From the NCBI GenBank assembly GCA_021776335.1, contig JAJFGB010000009.1, positions 682,001 to 746,000 of the forward strand: DNA of 64,000 nucleotides, in the 5' to 3' direction. Shown one piece after another: positions 43,617 through 50,986 of this stretch. The first letter of the stretch is position 1. Every line of letters starts with the position of its first letter. Source of the DNA: Hyphococcus sp. (lineage in GTDB: Bacteria > Pseudomonadota > Alphaproteobacteria > Caulobacterales > Parvularculaceae). The notes under the pieces are model-generated. The model ran no database searches, had not been told where the DNA came from, and saw only the letters and a program-made list of their open reading frames with translations. Made by a program: the position numbers and the translations under genes.

Positions 43617-46295
43617 CTAACGTTTTCCGTAAACACTGCCAACGACAGATTCGCGACGCACCGTTTCACCGCCATGTCGAATTTTGCTGACGATTCGGAA
43701 TTTGTAGGGTCCTGGCGCTTCGGCTTTCAGATAGCCAGTGTAAATTCCGTCTCCTGCTTTTTCGTCCGGCCATTTGCCGTTGTCTTCGAGTTGGAATTTA
43801 CGTTGTTCTTTGTCGCCCGGCCGCACAAATGCCAGGCTAGGCTCGCTCTCACGGGCGCCTGCAGGTCCTCTATTTACTACTAAGCCATGATTGCCGCGTG
43901 TCCCCGCGCCATCGGCCTTTTCACTGTCTCGTGTCCATGGTCTCGGCAGTGTCGTCACGGCGGCAACGCTCGCTGGCTGTTTTCTTAACACCGCTCCGTC
44001 ATTAACGAGTTTTGCTTTCAGGAGAAATCCTGCATCGACTACCTTCACGTCTGTAAACAGCCTGAGGGGGGTTTGGCCGAGCGCAGCAATATCGACGACT
44101 TCGCTCTCGCGCGCGCCCATTTTACCACCCGAGACAACGACGCGCCATGTGCCTGCATGTTCCGTTCGCCCACGGCACCGCGCCGGCAGCGAAATGCGCA
44201 TGAGGCGATAGGTATCGCCGGATCGCGTATCAAGTCCGGAACTTCGAGCCCTGTTCATCACGCAACCAGACGGCGCCACAATTCCGGCTCTAACGCGATT
44301 GTCGTCGCGCGTCGTCCAATGAAGAGCGAAGGTCACATTTTTGTCGTCAGACGTTAAAACGGTCTCGAGTTTAACCTCATTTTGCCTTGTGACAGTGAAG
44401 CGGGGATCGATCATCATCGAATCATCCGCTGCGAGCGCCGCGATCTCCAGGAACCGCTTTGACAATTCTATTGGCGACAGATCCTGTTCGTTGACATGAT
44501 AACCGCCTGTATTCGCTGCAATCGGTGTCAGGATGGTGTCGTCAACGTCAGTGCCGAAGCCGACAGAGTAGAGTTCGACATCATTGTCGACGACCATAGC
44601 ATTGATGTCGTTCAAATCGGATCCAACCGGGCGATTGTGCCGTCCGTCGGAGAACAACAACATTATCTGGCGAGGATTTGGTGACAATATGTTCGTTAGT
44701 TGGTCGACGCCTTCATCAACGCCCGTGATGATATTCGTCCAGCCGCCGGCAGACATGTCGCCAATAGCCGTATGTGCGCCGCCAACATTGCTGCTGTCGA
44801 GTTGCGTGAGATCGAAAGGTGGAACAAATGGCTGGAGGATCTCTTCGAACTGAACAAGGCCTACGCGATGACCGCCCGCCAGGTCGATATAATCGATGAA
44901 TTCATCGGCGGCGTCCCGAAGCGCTTGGATTTTTGTCGTGACGCCGTCGCCTGAACCTCCATTCATTGAACCGCTACGGTCCATCACCAGCATGATGTCT
45001 GATTTCGAAGAGAGCGTAAAATCAATATTCGGCGTTGTCGCGCCATTTGCGACACTGACTGTATTTGGTATAAAACCGAAATTCGGTTCTGTTTGAGAAA
45101 AGCTCGTATCGTCGAAACACTCCGTGTAAAAACTCTCGCTGGCGACATTATTGTCTATGGTCGACAATGTGTACCGGTCCGGGTTGTCCGCGTCGGTGTC
45201 CGGAACGTCGTTGTTCCAGGGCAGGACGCATATATAGTAGTCCCCAGGCGGAAGGCCGGGGAGTGTGTAGTCGCCGGCGCCAACGGTCGCGTCAGCATCT
45301 GAATCTGTGGCGGTAAAAGCTTCCACGACCGGTTTCGTTAGATCACTTGTTGAGTATGCCCAAATGCGCGCGCCCTGGGCGCCGGTCGCATCGGCACGGG
45401 CAACATTGCCGCTGATTGCGCCGGTCGTGAAGGGTGCGCCACCGCCAGGCCAAAAACCCGTGCTCGGATAATTACGCCCAACAGAAACAATATCATCCAG
45501 TTCCAGCGTGCGCACATTGTTCTGAAACGTCACGTCTGTGATGTCGGCAATGGGAAACATCGTTACGCGGTCATTTGCTGGCGAATAGGCGAGGCTGCTA
45601 TGGGAAAGACCGAACAAATGGCCAAATTCATGCGCGCCGACCGCTTGGATATCGGCTTGGTTGGCGGTTGCGTTCGGAACCGTGACCCAGAGCTGATTGC
45701 CCAGAAGGTTTGCGCCGGAATAAAACACCATGTCCATGTCGAGGATTGTACCCGGGGTCAGCACCGTGCCGTTCGGGTAAGTGACCGGATCAATATTGAC
45801 TGGGCCCCCCACGCCCTGTGTGTCGACGCATGAAACGCCAATCCGGTTTGTATTGTTTAGAGTGATTGTCGGGCCGTCATAAGTGGTGGTGATGCCAACA
45901 GCCAAAACCCCCAAAATTCCACCCAGCCCGATGGTGGCGTTGTCTGACCACGTCACAATGTTTTCAAAATCGCACCCCGCCGTCGCTGTCGTGGTCTCGC
46001 CGGCGTAAGCGGCCGTCAAACTCGACGTCGGCACCGTATTCCAAACATTGAAGCCATTCGTGAGCGCAGTGACGGCTGCTGCGTTTGTGACGATGATGGC
46101 GTCGTTGTCCACGACCCCGTCCTCGTGCAGAGACCACTGTAATGGCATCACGGATGTGAGCCACTGACGGTCAAAATAAGTCGACATATAGATATGCTCG
46201 ATATCGCTGGCAGCCTGAGCGGGCGTTGCGACCAAAGCCGCGCATATTGCGCCGACGCTAACAATCAAAGAAAATTTGTTTTTGTGCGTTGTCAT
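43617..46295 (-). CDS. Secreted matrixin-type metalloprotease with von Willebrand factor A domain
   Basis: 892 residues. A signal peptide (ICAALVATPAQA, cleavage near 28) is followed by a metzincin domain (30-285) with the zinc-binding HEFGHLFGLSH at 222-232. Residues 290-430 resemble a collagen-binding B-type repeat domain (GAISGNVARADATGAQGARIWAY, GDYTLPGLPPGDYYICVLPW). Residues 435-620 are a VWA domain with MIDAS DRSGSMN (439-445). The C-terminal 270 residues resemble Ig-like or choice-of-anchor domains ending in GSVYGKR. The M10/VWA combination is unusual. It is followed upstream in transcription by a small lipoprotein gene. Confidence 0.86.
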   Translation of the reverse strand: MTTHKNKFSLIVSVGAICAALVATPAQAASDIEHIYMSTYFDRQWLTSVMPLQWSLHEDGVVDNDAIIVTNAAAVTALTNGFNVWNTVPTSSLTAAYAGETTTATAGCDFENIVTWSDNATIGLGGILGVLAVGITTTYDGPTITLNNTNRIGVSCVDTQGVGGPVNIDPVTYPNGTVLTPGTILDMDMVFYSGANLLGNQLWVTVPNATANQADIQAVGAHEFGHLFGLSHSSLAYSPANDRVTMFPIADITDVTFQNNVRTLELDDIVSVGRNYPSTGFWPGGGAPFTTGAISGNVARADATGAQGARIWAYSTSDLTKPVVEAFTATDSDADATVGAGDYTLPGLPPGDYYICVLPWNNDVPDTDADNPDRYTLSTIDNNVASESFYTECFDDTSFSQTEPNFGFIPNTVSVANGATTPNIDFTLSSKSDIMLVMDRSGSMNGGSGDGVTTKIQALRDAADEFIDYIDLAGGHRVGLVQFEEILQPFVPPFDLTQLDSSNVGGAHTAIGDMSAGGWTNIITGVDEGVDQLTNILSPNPRQIMLLFSDGRHNRPVGSDLNDINAMVVDNDVELYSVGFGTDVDDTILTPIAANTGGYHVNEQDLSPIELSKRFLEIAALAADDSMMIDPRFTVTRQNEVKLETVLTSDDKNVTFALHWTTRDDNRVRAGIVAPSGCVMNRARSSGLDTRSGDTYRLMRISLPARCRGRTEHAGTWRVVVSGGKMGARESEVVDIAALGQTPLRLFTDVKVVDAGFLLKAKLVNDGAVLRKQPASVAAVTTLPRPWTRDSEKADGAGTRGNHGLVVNRGPAGARESEPSLAFVRPGDKEQRKFQLEDNGKWPDEKAGDGIYTGYLKAEAPGPYKFRIVSKIRHGGETVRRESVVGSVYGKR

Positions 46296-46304
46296 AAATT
46301 CCCC

Positions 46305-46853
46305 CTATCTGACTTGTTGCGCGATCGAATCTACGTAACGGGTCAATCGACGATTGTTTTTGAGTCGCGATTTCGCTTGTCCAGGCCGGAGCAATGGAAG
46401 CTTTCCGTATTCTCCGCCGGTAATCACAAGATTTTCTATGCCTGTTTCGCCCGCTTTGGCGTCAGGCGAAGACAGGAACAATATCGCTGTCTCGCCTTCG
46501 CGGAGACGCGGGGAATGCGTTGCATATTGCGTAAAGGGGGGAACGGCGCCGCCAAGGGTCGTCACTGTCACCCTCTTGGGCGCGTCGCCTTTCAGGTTGC
46601 GAACAACCTCAATCTTCCAATCGGTTACAATCTTCTTTCCGCGCCAGTATGATTCCCCTTTGATGACATTACCGACAATGACAAAGCGGCTGTATTTGGA
46701 CAGCGCCTCGGTTGAAGGTTGTTGTCCAATTTGAACGCGTTTTCCGCCAGGTTCTGGCGAGGTGGTATCGATTTGCGGTGGGGCGGTTGCGCAAGATGCG
46801 AGTGCCGCCGCAGCGAAAGACACCATAAATGAATGAAGTATAGATTTGCGCAT
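46305..46853 (-). CDS. Small lipoprotein of unknown function upstream of the matrixin-VWA gene
   Basis: About 182 residues. The signal ends in a lipobox (FAAAALASCATA). The body, after a proline/serine linker, is a beta-rich domain with VIVGNVIKGESYWRGKKIVTDWKIEVVRNLKGDAPKRVTVTTLGG, GETAILFLSSPDA and LPLLRPGQAKSRLKNNRRL, reminiscent of small periplasmic carbohydrate-binding or netrin-like folds but not assignable. ATG 46853 has GGGGAGAAAAC upstream. It is separated by nine bases from the matrixin-VWA gene, strongly suggesting cotranscription and a shared function at the cell surface. Confidence 0.76.
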   Translation of the reverse strand: MRKSILHSFMVSFAAAALASCATAPPQIDTTSPEPGGKRVQIGQQPSTEALSKYSRFVIVGNVIKGESYWRGKKIVTDWKIEVVRNLKGDAPKRVTVTTLGGAVPPFTQYATHSPRLREGETAILFLSSPDAKAGETGIENLVITGGEYGKLPLLRPGQAKSRLKNNRRLTRYVDSIAQQVR

Positions 46854-47313
46854 GTTTTCTCCCCGATTTGTTGACAACGGGATCAAAAGCCGCGCAGCGA
46901 TGCGAAACTTGCGCGATCAAAAAACCGTCGTTCGAAACACAATTTCTATGTACTTGAAGCGCGTCTGCGAAGAATTGCTTCGCATGAAAGATGTACGCAC
47001 CGCTTCTAGTCGTTACGGGAACCAGTATGTTGTTCGATGTACAGTTAAACTCAATCATATTTCCGTTTGACAATCAATAAATAACGGGCGTTGGGCGCAG
47101 AGAGTTGTGATTGTCCAGTTAAAGGGCAAGAACGATGTCTCATTCAATTCTATGTAGGTACAAGGTAGTAGAACTTGCTCCACGGCCTGTTTTTGAGTTC
47201 CTGTTCGGACGCTGCTTGGCTTAGGCGCTGTATGACAGCACTGCAGGCGTACAATGCGCAGGAACGCGCATAAAAATATGTTTTGTTCTTTTTATAGAGA
47301 GACGCAAAATCCG
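46854..47313. other. Long intergenic region upstream of the lipoprotein/matrixin operon
   Basis: About 460 bp with no convincing gene. It carries TGCGAAG-AATTG-CTTCGCA (46966-46984), a 7-bp inverted repeat about 110 bases upstream of the lipoprotein start, which may be an operator. It is noticeably AT-richer than its surroundings at 46,920-47,300. It should contain the promoter of the lipoprotein operon (minus strand) and the 3' end signals of the dioxygenase gene. Confidence 0.5.
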
Positions 47314-48273
47314 CTACGCCGCCAGGCCGATTTCGCGTAGCCTCTGCTTTAGAAATTCACCCGCTGTTATATCCGGATATTTGGCCACAAAACCATTTTC
47401 CGCGTTCTTGCAACTCTCAAGACATGAGAGCACCGCATTCGGGTGGGGATGCATGAAATAGGGCATGGAATAGCGCGAAACATTCGGGCCTGTCGGGTTC
47501 ACAACACGGTGTGTTGTCGCCGGAATGATGTCATTGCAGACCCGGGCCAGCATATCGCCCGCATCAACGATCAAGTTGTCCGGTTCTGTTTCAACCGGCA
47601 GCCAATTGCCGTCTCGATCCAATAGTTCAAGACCGCCGCCATTGGCGGCCACCAGGATCGTAATGAGGTTGATGTCTTCATGAGCGGCTGCACGGACATG
47701 ATTGGGGTCTGTGCCTGCGGGCACCGGGGGATAATGGAGAAGCCGCAAAATCGAATTGCCGTCGGTCGCCATGCCGCGGAAATAGTCATCCGCGACGCCA
47801 AGGGACGGCGCCAGCGCTTCCAGCATGCTGAGGCCCGCTTCTTCAAGTGCGTCATAGAGTGTGACGAATGTTTCGTAAAAACGCGGCGGCCGGGCTGGCC
47901 ATAAGTTTGGCGCGTAGATGTCAGCAAGGGGAGAGCCCGTTTCGAACTGACGGCCCACATGCCAAAACTCTTTTAGATCCGGGAAATCAGAATCCTTGGC
48001 GTGCTCGCGGCCAAATGCGGTGTAGCCGCGTTGTCCGTCTTGTCCTGCAACGTAGAGTTGTTTTTCATCCTCTGGCAGCGCAAAAAAACCGGCGCTGGTG
48101 TCGTAGGCACGCTGTAACAGCGCGCGATCCACGTCGTGGTCCTTTAATATAATGAAGCCGAAATACTTGAATCCGTCATAAAGCGCCTCACGAAACGCAT
48201 TCCGGTCGGTCTCGCTGCCTTGCGTAAAGGATTTCAGGCTGAGTTCCGGTACACGTTCATACTTTCGGGTCAT
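47314..48273 (-). CDS. Isopenicillin N synthase-like 2-oxoglutarate/Fe(II) oxygenase
   Basis: 319 residues of the 2OG-Fe(II) oxygenase superfamily with both halves: the N-terminal DIOX_N region (VPELSLKSFTQG, FGFIILKDHDVDRALLQRAYDTSAGFFALPEDEKQLY) and the C-terminal core with iron ligands H and D in AAAHEDINLITILVA and H in ATTHRVVNPTG, followed by RYSMPYF (2OG-binding Arg/Ser). The substrate is unknown; family members act on ethylene, gibberellin or amino acid-type substrates. ATG 48273 has GAGAAG upstream. It is divergent from the flagellar genes. Confidence 0.87.
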   Translation of the reverse strand: MTRKYERVPELSLKSFTQGSETDRNAFREALYDGFKYFGFIILKDHDVDRALLQRAYDTSAGFFALPEDEKQLYVAGQDGQRGYTAFGREHAKDSDFPDLKEFWHVGRQFETGSPLADIYAPNLWPARPPRFYETFVTLYDALEEAGLSMLEALAPSLGVADDYFRGMATDGNSILRLLHYPPVPAGTDPNHVRAAAHEDINLITILVAANGGGLELLDRDGNWLPVETEPDNLIVDAGDMLARVCNDIIPATTHRVVNPTGPNVSRYSMPYFMHPHPNAVLSCLESCKNAENGFVAKYPDITAGEFLKQRLREIGLAA

Positions 48274-48353
48274 TTTCTTCTCGGATTAGAGTGATTTTGG
48301 CCGCCAAAGTTTCCTTAACAAAGCCGGTTTACGATGGGATCCGGAGGGACGCA

Positions 48354-48749
48354 ATGGTGTTGAAATTAACTCTAAAACCTGGCGAGCGAGCGGCCATCAA
48401 CGGCGCGGTCATCGTCAACGGTGATCGCCGTGCGAGCCTGGTTGTGGAAAACAAAGCGAGGGTCTTGCGAGAGAGTGATATCCTTCAGCCGGAAGATGCG
48501 AATACGCCAGCGAAACGAATCTATCTGCCGGTCATGATGATGTACCTGGAACCGGCCATGCATGACGAAATGCACGCCGAATATGAACTGCGTTTGAAAC
48601 AGTTCGCAGACGCCGTCATTAACGTTGACGCACTGGAGGTTTGCACCAAGCTCGCGGCCCATGTTGCAAATGGTGAATTTTACAAAGCATTAACCGCATG
48701 TCGCTCGTTGATGGAATTTGAAGATGAGAGGCTGACCAATGTCGCATGA
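48354..48749 (+). CDS. flbT: Flagellar biosynthesis repressor FlbT
   Basis: 131 residues, the canonical alphaproteobacterial FlbT. It begins MVLKLTLKPGERAAINGAVIVNGDRRASLVVENKA and contains ILQPEDANTPAKRIYLPVMMMYLE, both diagnostic. ATG 48354 follows GGAGGG; the in-frame extension to 48291 is spurious. In Caulobacter, FlbT binds flagellin mRNA and promotes its decay when the hook is unfinished. It overlaps flaF by 11 bp, so the two are translated together. Confidence 0.95.
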   Translation: MVLKLTLKPGERAAINGAVIVNGDRRASLVVENKARVLRESDILQPEDANTPAKRIYLPVMMMYLEPAMHDEMHAEYELRLKQFADAVINVDALEVCTKLAAHVANGEFYKALTACRSLMEFEDERLTNVA

Positions 48750-49104
48750 CGCTTATCTGCAAGCGCAAAAGCAAACGGCCAATCCGCGTGATACGGAGTA
48801 TCGTGCGTTTACAAAGGTGACACGCGCCCTCATTGAGGCCTCAACAAGTGGCCATAGTGACCTAAAAACATTAGTAAAAGCGATCGATCTTAACCGTCAA
48901 CTTTGGGGCGCCTTGGCGAGTGATTGCGCAAACCCGGGCAATCAGCTTCCCAAGGACACACGTGCGCAAATAATCGGCCTCAGCCGTTGGGTTTCGTCCT
49001 ATTCCAGTGATGTCATGCGCAAGCAGGAAAGCGTCGATCCGTTGATTGACGTGAACCGCATCATGATGGACGGGCTGACCGGCAAAACTGCCGCCGCTCA
49101 ATAG
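48739..49104 (+). CDS. flaF: Flagellar biosynthesis regulator FlaF
   Basis: 121 residues, the partner of FlbT. It shows the family signature RALIEASTSGHSDLKTLVKAIDLNRQLWGALASDCANPGNQLP and SRWVSSYSSDVMRK. FlaF is needed for flagellin secretion or translation in Caulobacter and acts opposite to FlbT. Its TAG stop (49102-49104) runs directly into the first copy of a direct repeat. The following gene is the flagellin, 408 bp downstream, with its own promoter. Confidence 0.94.
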   Translation: MSHDAYLQAQKQTANPRDTEYRAFTKVTRALIEASTSGHSDLKTLVKAIDLNRQLWGALASDCANPGNQLPKDTRAQIIGLSRWVSSYSSDVMRKQESVDPLIDVNRIMMDGLTGKTAAAQ

Positions 49105-49216
49105 AGCGTTTTCAGCGAAAGTGGGAACCGGTTTCGCGGTTCGAAAACGCGACAAACAAAAAGAGCGTTTTCAGCGAAAGTCGGAACTGGTTTCGCGGTT
49201 CGAAAACGCCACAAAC
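49103..49216. repeat. Tandem pair of 55-bp repeats after flaF
   Basis: Two copies, 49103-49157 and 49162-49216, offset by 59 bp and differing at about three positions, start AGAGCGTTTTCAGCGAAAG and end CGAAAACGC-ACAAAC. Each has GCGTTTTC and GAAAACGC arms that can pair. They resemble the intergenic repeats common in alphaproteobacteria. They lie between flaF and the flagellin promoter and may terminate the flbT-flaF transcript. Confidence 0.75.
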
Positions 49217-49279
49217 CAGAACCTGGCGCAGGAAGCAAACCAAAACTGATCGCTCTTTCGCTAGGAAAAAAGTGCCGTG

Positions 49280-49298
49280 CCCGGCAAATATTGCCGGG
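49280..49298. promoter_or_regulatory. Palindrome resembling the flagellar ftr/RE enhancer
   Basis: CCCGGCAA-ATA-TTGCCGGG, perfect 8-bp arms. It fits the Caulobacter ftr consensus as I remember it (C-CGGC--AAA--GC-G) with one mismatch, and it lies 117 bp upstream of the -24 element of the flagellin promoter, the spacing expected for an FlbD-type sigma-54 enhancer. Activator binding is inferred. Confidence 0.7.
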
Positions 49299-49414
49299 TC
49301 AAAACTACCCTCCTGGCATAATAATCCGTTTACGGTCTATTAGGCTTACCTGAAAATCCTTGTGTTTTCTGGTCTCTGCACCTCAAATTAACGCTTCTTA
49401 CCAAGTTATGAACC

Positions 49415-49430
49415 CGGCGCGGCTCTTGCT
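49415..49430 (+). promoter_or_regulatory. Sigma-54 (-24/-12) promoter of the flagellin gene
   Basis: CGGCGC-GGCTC-TTGCT: GG of the -24 and GC of the -12 element are 12 bases apart, with a match to TGGCAC-N5-TTGCW at all but two positions. Transcription would start near 49441, giving a 72-base leader to the flagellin ATG. Only this candidate in the 408-bp gap has correct spacing; late flagellar genes are sigma-54 dependent in Caulobacter. Confidence 0.72.
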
Positions 49431-49468
49431 CCGTATCTGGCGTCCGCGCGCGATGGATTGCGTGGTCC

Positions 49469-49483
49469 GGCGAAAAAATCGCC
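49469..49483 (+). promoter_or_regulatory. Hairpin in the flagellin 5' leader
   Basis: GGCGA-AAAAA-TCGCC, a 5-bp stem in the predicted leader, followed by the AAGGGAA ribosome binding site about 30 bases later. FlbT, encoded just upstream, binds the flagellin leader RNA in Caulobacter. This is the best local candidate for such a site. Confidence 0.45.
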
Positions 49484-49512
49484 GTTCATAACCCCAGAAA
49501 GGGAACTGACCC

Positions 49513-50343
49513 ATGGTCAACAATGTCAATACGAATCCGGGCGCCCTCGTCGCCCTCCAAAATCTAACCCGCATCACAGATAATCTGCAGGACGTGCAGC
49601 GCCGCGTTTCGACCGGCTTGCAGGTCTCCAGCGCCAAAGACAACCCGGCGTTGTTTGCACTGGCGCAACAGCAGCGCGCCGAGCTCGGCTCCATCGAGTC
49701 CGTACAGCAGGCATTGCGCATTGGCGTTTCCACGACGGATGTCGCTCTCGCGGCTGGTGAAGCAATCTCCGACGTTCTCGTTGAAATGCGCGCCCTGGCG
49801 GCGCAGGCAACCGACAGCTCGCTGAGTGCTGCAAATCGTACGCTGATCCAGAATCAATATGCTGACCTCGCAGACCAGGTCACGCGTCTCGTCGATTCAG
49901 CAACGCTGGGCGGCCGCAATCTGATTGAAAATGGCGCTGCGGATTTGACCGTTATCGCCAGTACGGACGGCTCGTCGACCATTACGGTTGCGGCACAGGA
50001 TCTTTCGATCGGCGGTGGTATCGTCAATGTCAGCGCCACCGGGGCTGATCTGGCGACCGTCTTGGGTTCGCAGACGGAGATCACAGATATCGACAACGCG
50101 ATTACTGCACTGTCGACGGCGCTTGGTGAGCTGGGTTCAGGCTCAAAAGCCCTGGGCCTTCAGGACAGGCTTCTGACACGTGTTTCTGATGCGCTGGAAG
50201 TCTCGATCGGCAATTTGGTCGATGCTGACCTCGCACGTGAGAGCTCACGTCTGCAGGCGTTGCAGGTTCAACAGCAGCTGGCGATCCAGACGCTGTCAAT
50301 CGCGAACGCGGCGCCGAACGCCATCCTGGCGCTTTTCGCCTAG
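49513..50343 (+). CDS. fliC: Flagellin
   Basis: 276 residues, the filament subunit. The conserved N-terminal D0/D1 segment (NTNPGALVALQNLTRITDNLQDVQRRVSTGLQVSSAKDNPALFALAQ) and C-terminal D1/D0 segment (LGLQDRLLTRVSDALEVSIGNLVDADLARESSRLQALQVQQQLAIQTLSIANAAPNAILALF) are intact. The variable middle domain is very short, as in Caulobacterales-type flagellins. There is one flagellin gene in this window. AAGGGAA precedes ATG 49513. Confidence 0.96.
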   Translation: MVNNVNTNPGALVALQNLTRITDNLQDVQRRVSTGLQVSSAKDNPALFALAQQQRAELGSIESVQQALRIGVSTTDVALAAGEAISDVLVEMRALAAQATDSSLSAANRTLIQNQYADLADQVTRLVDSATLGGRNLIENGAADLTVIASTDGSSTITVAAQDLSIGGGIVNVSATGADLATVLGSQTEITDIDNAITALSTALGELGSGSKALGLQDRLLTRVSDALEVSIGNLVDADLARESSRLQALQVQQQLAIQTLSIANAAPNAILALFA

Positions 50344-50355
50344 AAAGTTTTCTTC

Positions 50356-50389
50356 GCCCCTCTTTATCCCCGATTGGATAAACAGGGGC
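50356..50389 (+). other. Long stem-loop between flagellin and flaG
   Basis: GCCCCTCTTTATCC and GGATAAACAGGGGC form a 14-bp stem with one mismatch and a 6-base loop. It is not followed by a T-run, so it is not a standard terminator; the GGGGGAG ribosome binding site of flaG follows immediately (50390-50396). It may stabilise the flagellin transcript or restrict flaG translation. Confidence 0.62.
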
Positions 50390-50402
50390 GGGGGAGTTGA
50401 AT

Positions 50403-50783
50403 ATGGATGCAACAGTTGGACAAAGCACCGAACGCGTAACCGCGATTGATCCCGGTCGACGTTCTGAAGCGCTCGCCGCCGCAAGGCAGCGTGCGTCCCA
50501 GGCTGCTTTAAAATCCGCTGACGCCGCCGAAGCGAGAAGGGCAGATCAGCGGGAGATGGTGCGCGGCATTCTGGAACGCGCTGTAGGCGCCAATACGCGT
50601 CTGTCGATCACCCGCGGCGACGATGTGGGCGCCTATGTCTATCGAGCGATTGATGTTGATTCCGGCGAGGTTGTGAGCGAATGGCCGCCGGAACAATTCA
50701 TCCAGCTTTTGGAAGATAACGGGATCGCGGCGGGGCTCGCCGCTGAAGCTCTCGCTGGCTTAACCGTCGATGAAGAGGCCTGA
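50403..50783 (+). CDS. flaG: FlaG-family flagellar protein
   Basis: About 126 residues. The C-terminal half matches FlaG: YVYRAIDVDSGEVVSEWPPEQFIQLLEDNG at residues 79-108. The N-terminal half is a low-complexity helical region (RQRASQAALKSADAAEARRAD). FlaG proteins influence filament length and follow the flagellin gene in many bacteria. ATG 50403 with GGGGAG six bases upstream is chosen over TTG 50397. Confidence 0.87.
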   Translation: MDATVGQSTERVTAIDPGRRSEALAAARQRASQAALKSADAAEARRADQREMVRGILERAVGANTRLSITRGDDVGAYVYRAIDVDSGEVVSEWPPEQFIQLLEDNGIAAGLAAEALAGLTVDEEA

Positions 50784-50801
50784 ACAGCTTTCCCTCTGAC
50801 T

Positions 50802-50843
50802 GCCCGGCGGACGCGGACCTTTATCCCGGCGCCGGGCTTTTTT
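50802..50843 (+). terminator. Rho-independent terminator after flaG
   Basis: GCCCGGCG (50802-50809) and CGCCGGGC (50830-50837) form an 8-bp GC stem with a 20-base loop, followed by TTTTTT (50838-50843). It lies 19 bp after the flaG stop and probably ends the fliC-flaG transcript. Confidence 0.82.
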
Positions 50844-50948
50844 GTGTAAAAAGTACGTCATCACAGACCGGCAGCCATATGAAATGTTGCTGCGCTGATC
50901 CGGGGTCGTTATCAGGTTGGGCGATTGTTGATCGACAATCTGCATGAC

Positions 50949-50964
50949 ATACGCATATGCGTAT
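50949..50964. promoter_or_regulatory. 16-bp palindrome upstream of the ALDH7 gene
   Basis: ATACGCATATGCGTAT is perfectly self-complementary and ends 22 bases before the start of the aldehyde dehydrogenase gene. A second imperfect dyad, TTGTTGATCGACAA, lies about 15 bases to its left. Together they look like an operator region, but the cognate regulator is not encoded nearby. Confidence 0.55.
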
Positions 50965-50986
50965 CGAACCATTGATGAGAGCGCTT

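Noticed and set aside
49280-49298. The flagellin-upstream palindrome as a sigma-54 promoter
   Set aside because: The GG and GC are only 10 bases apart, not 12; it fits an enhancer better than a promoter.
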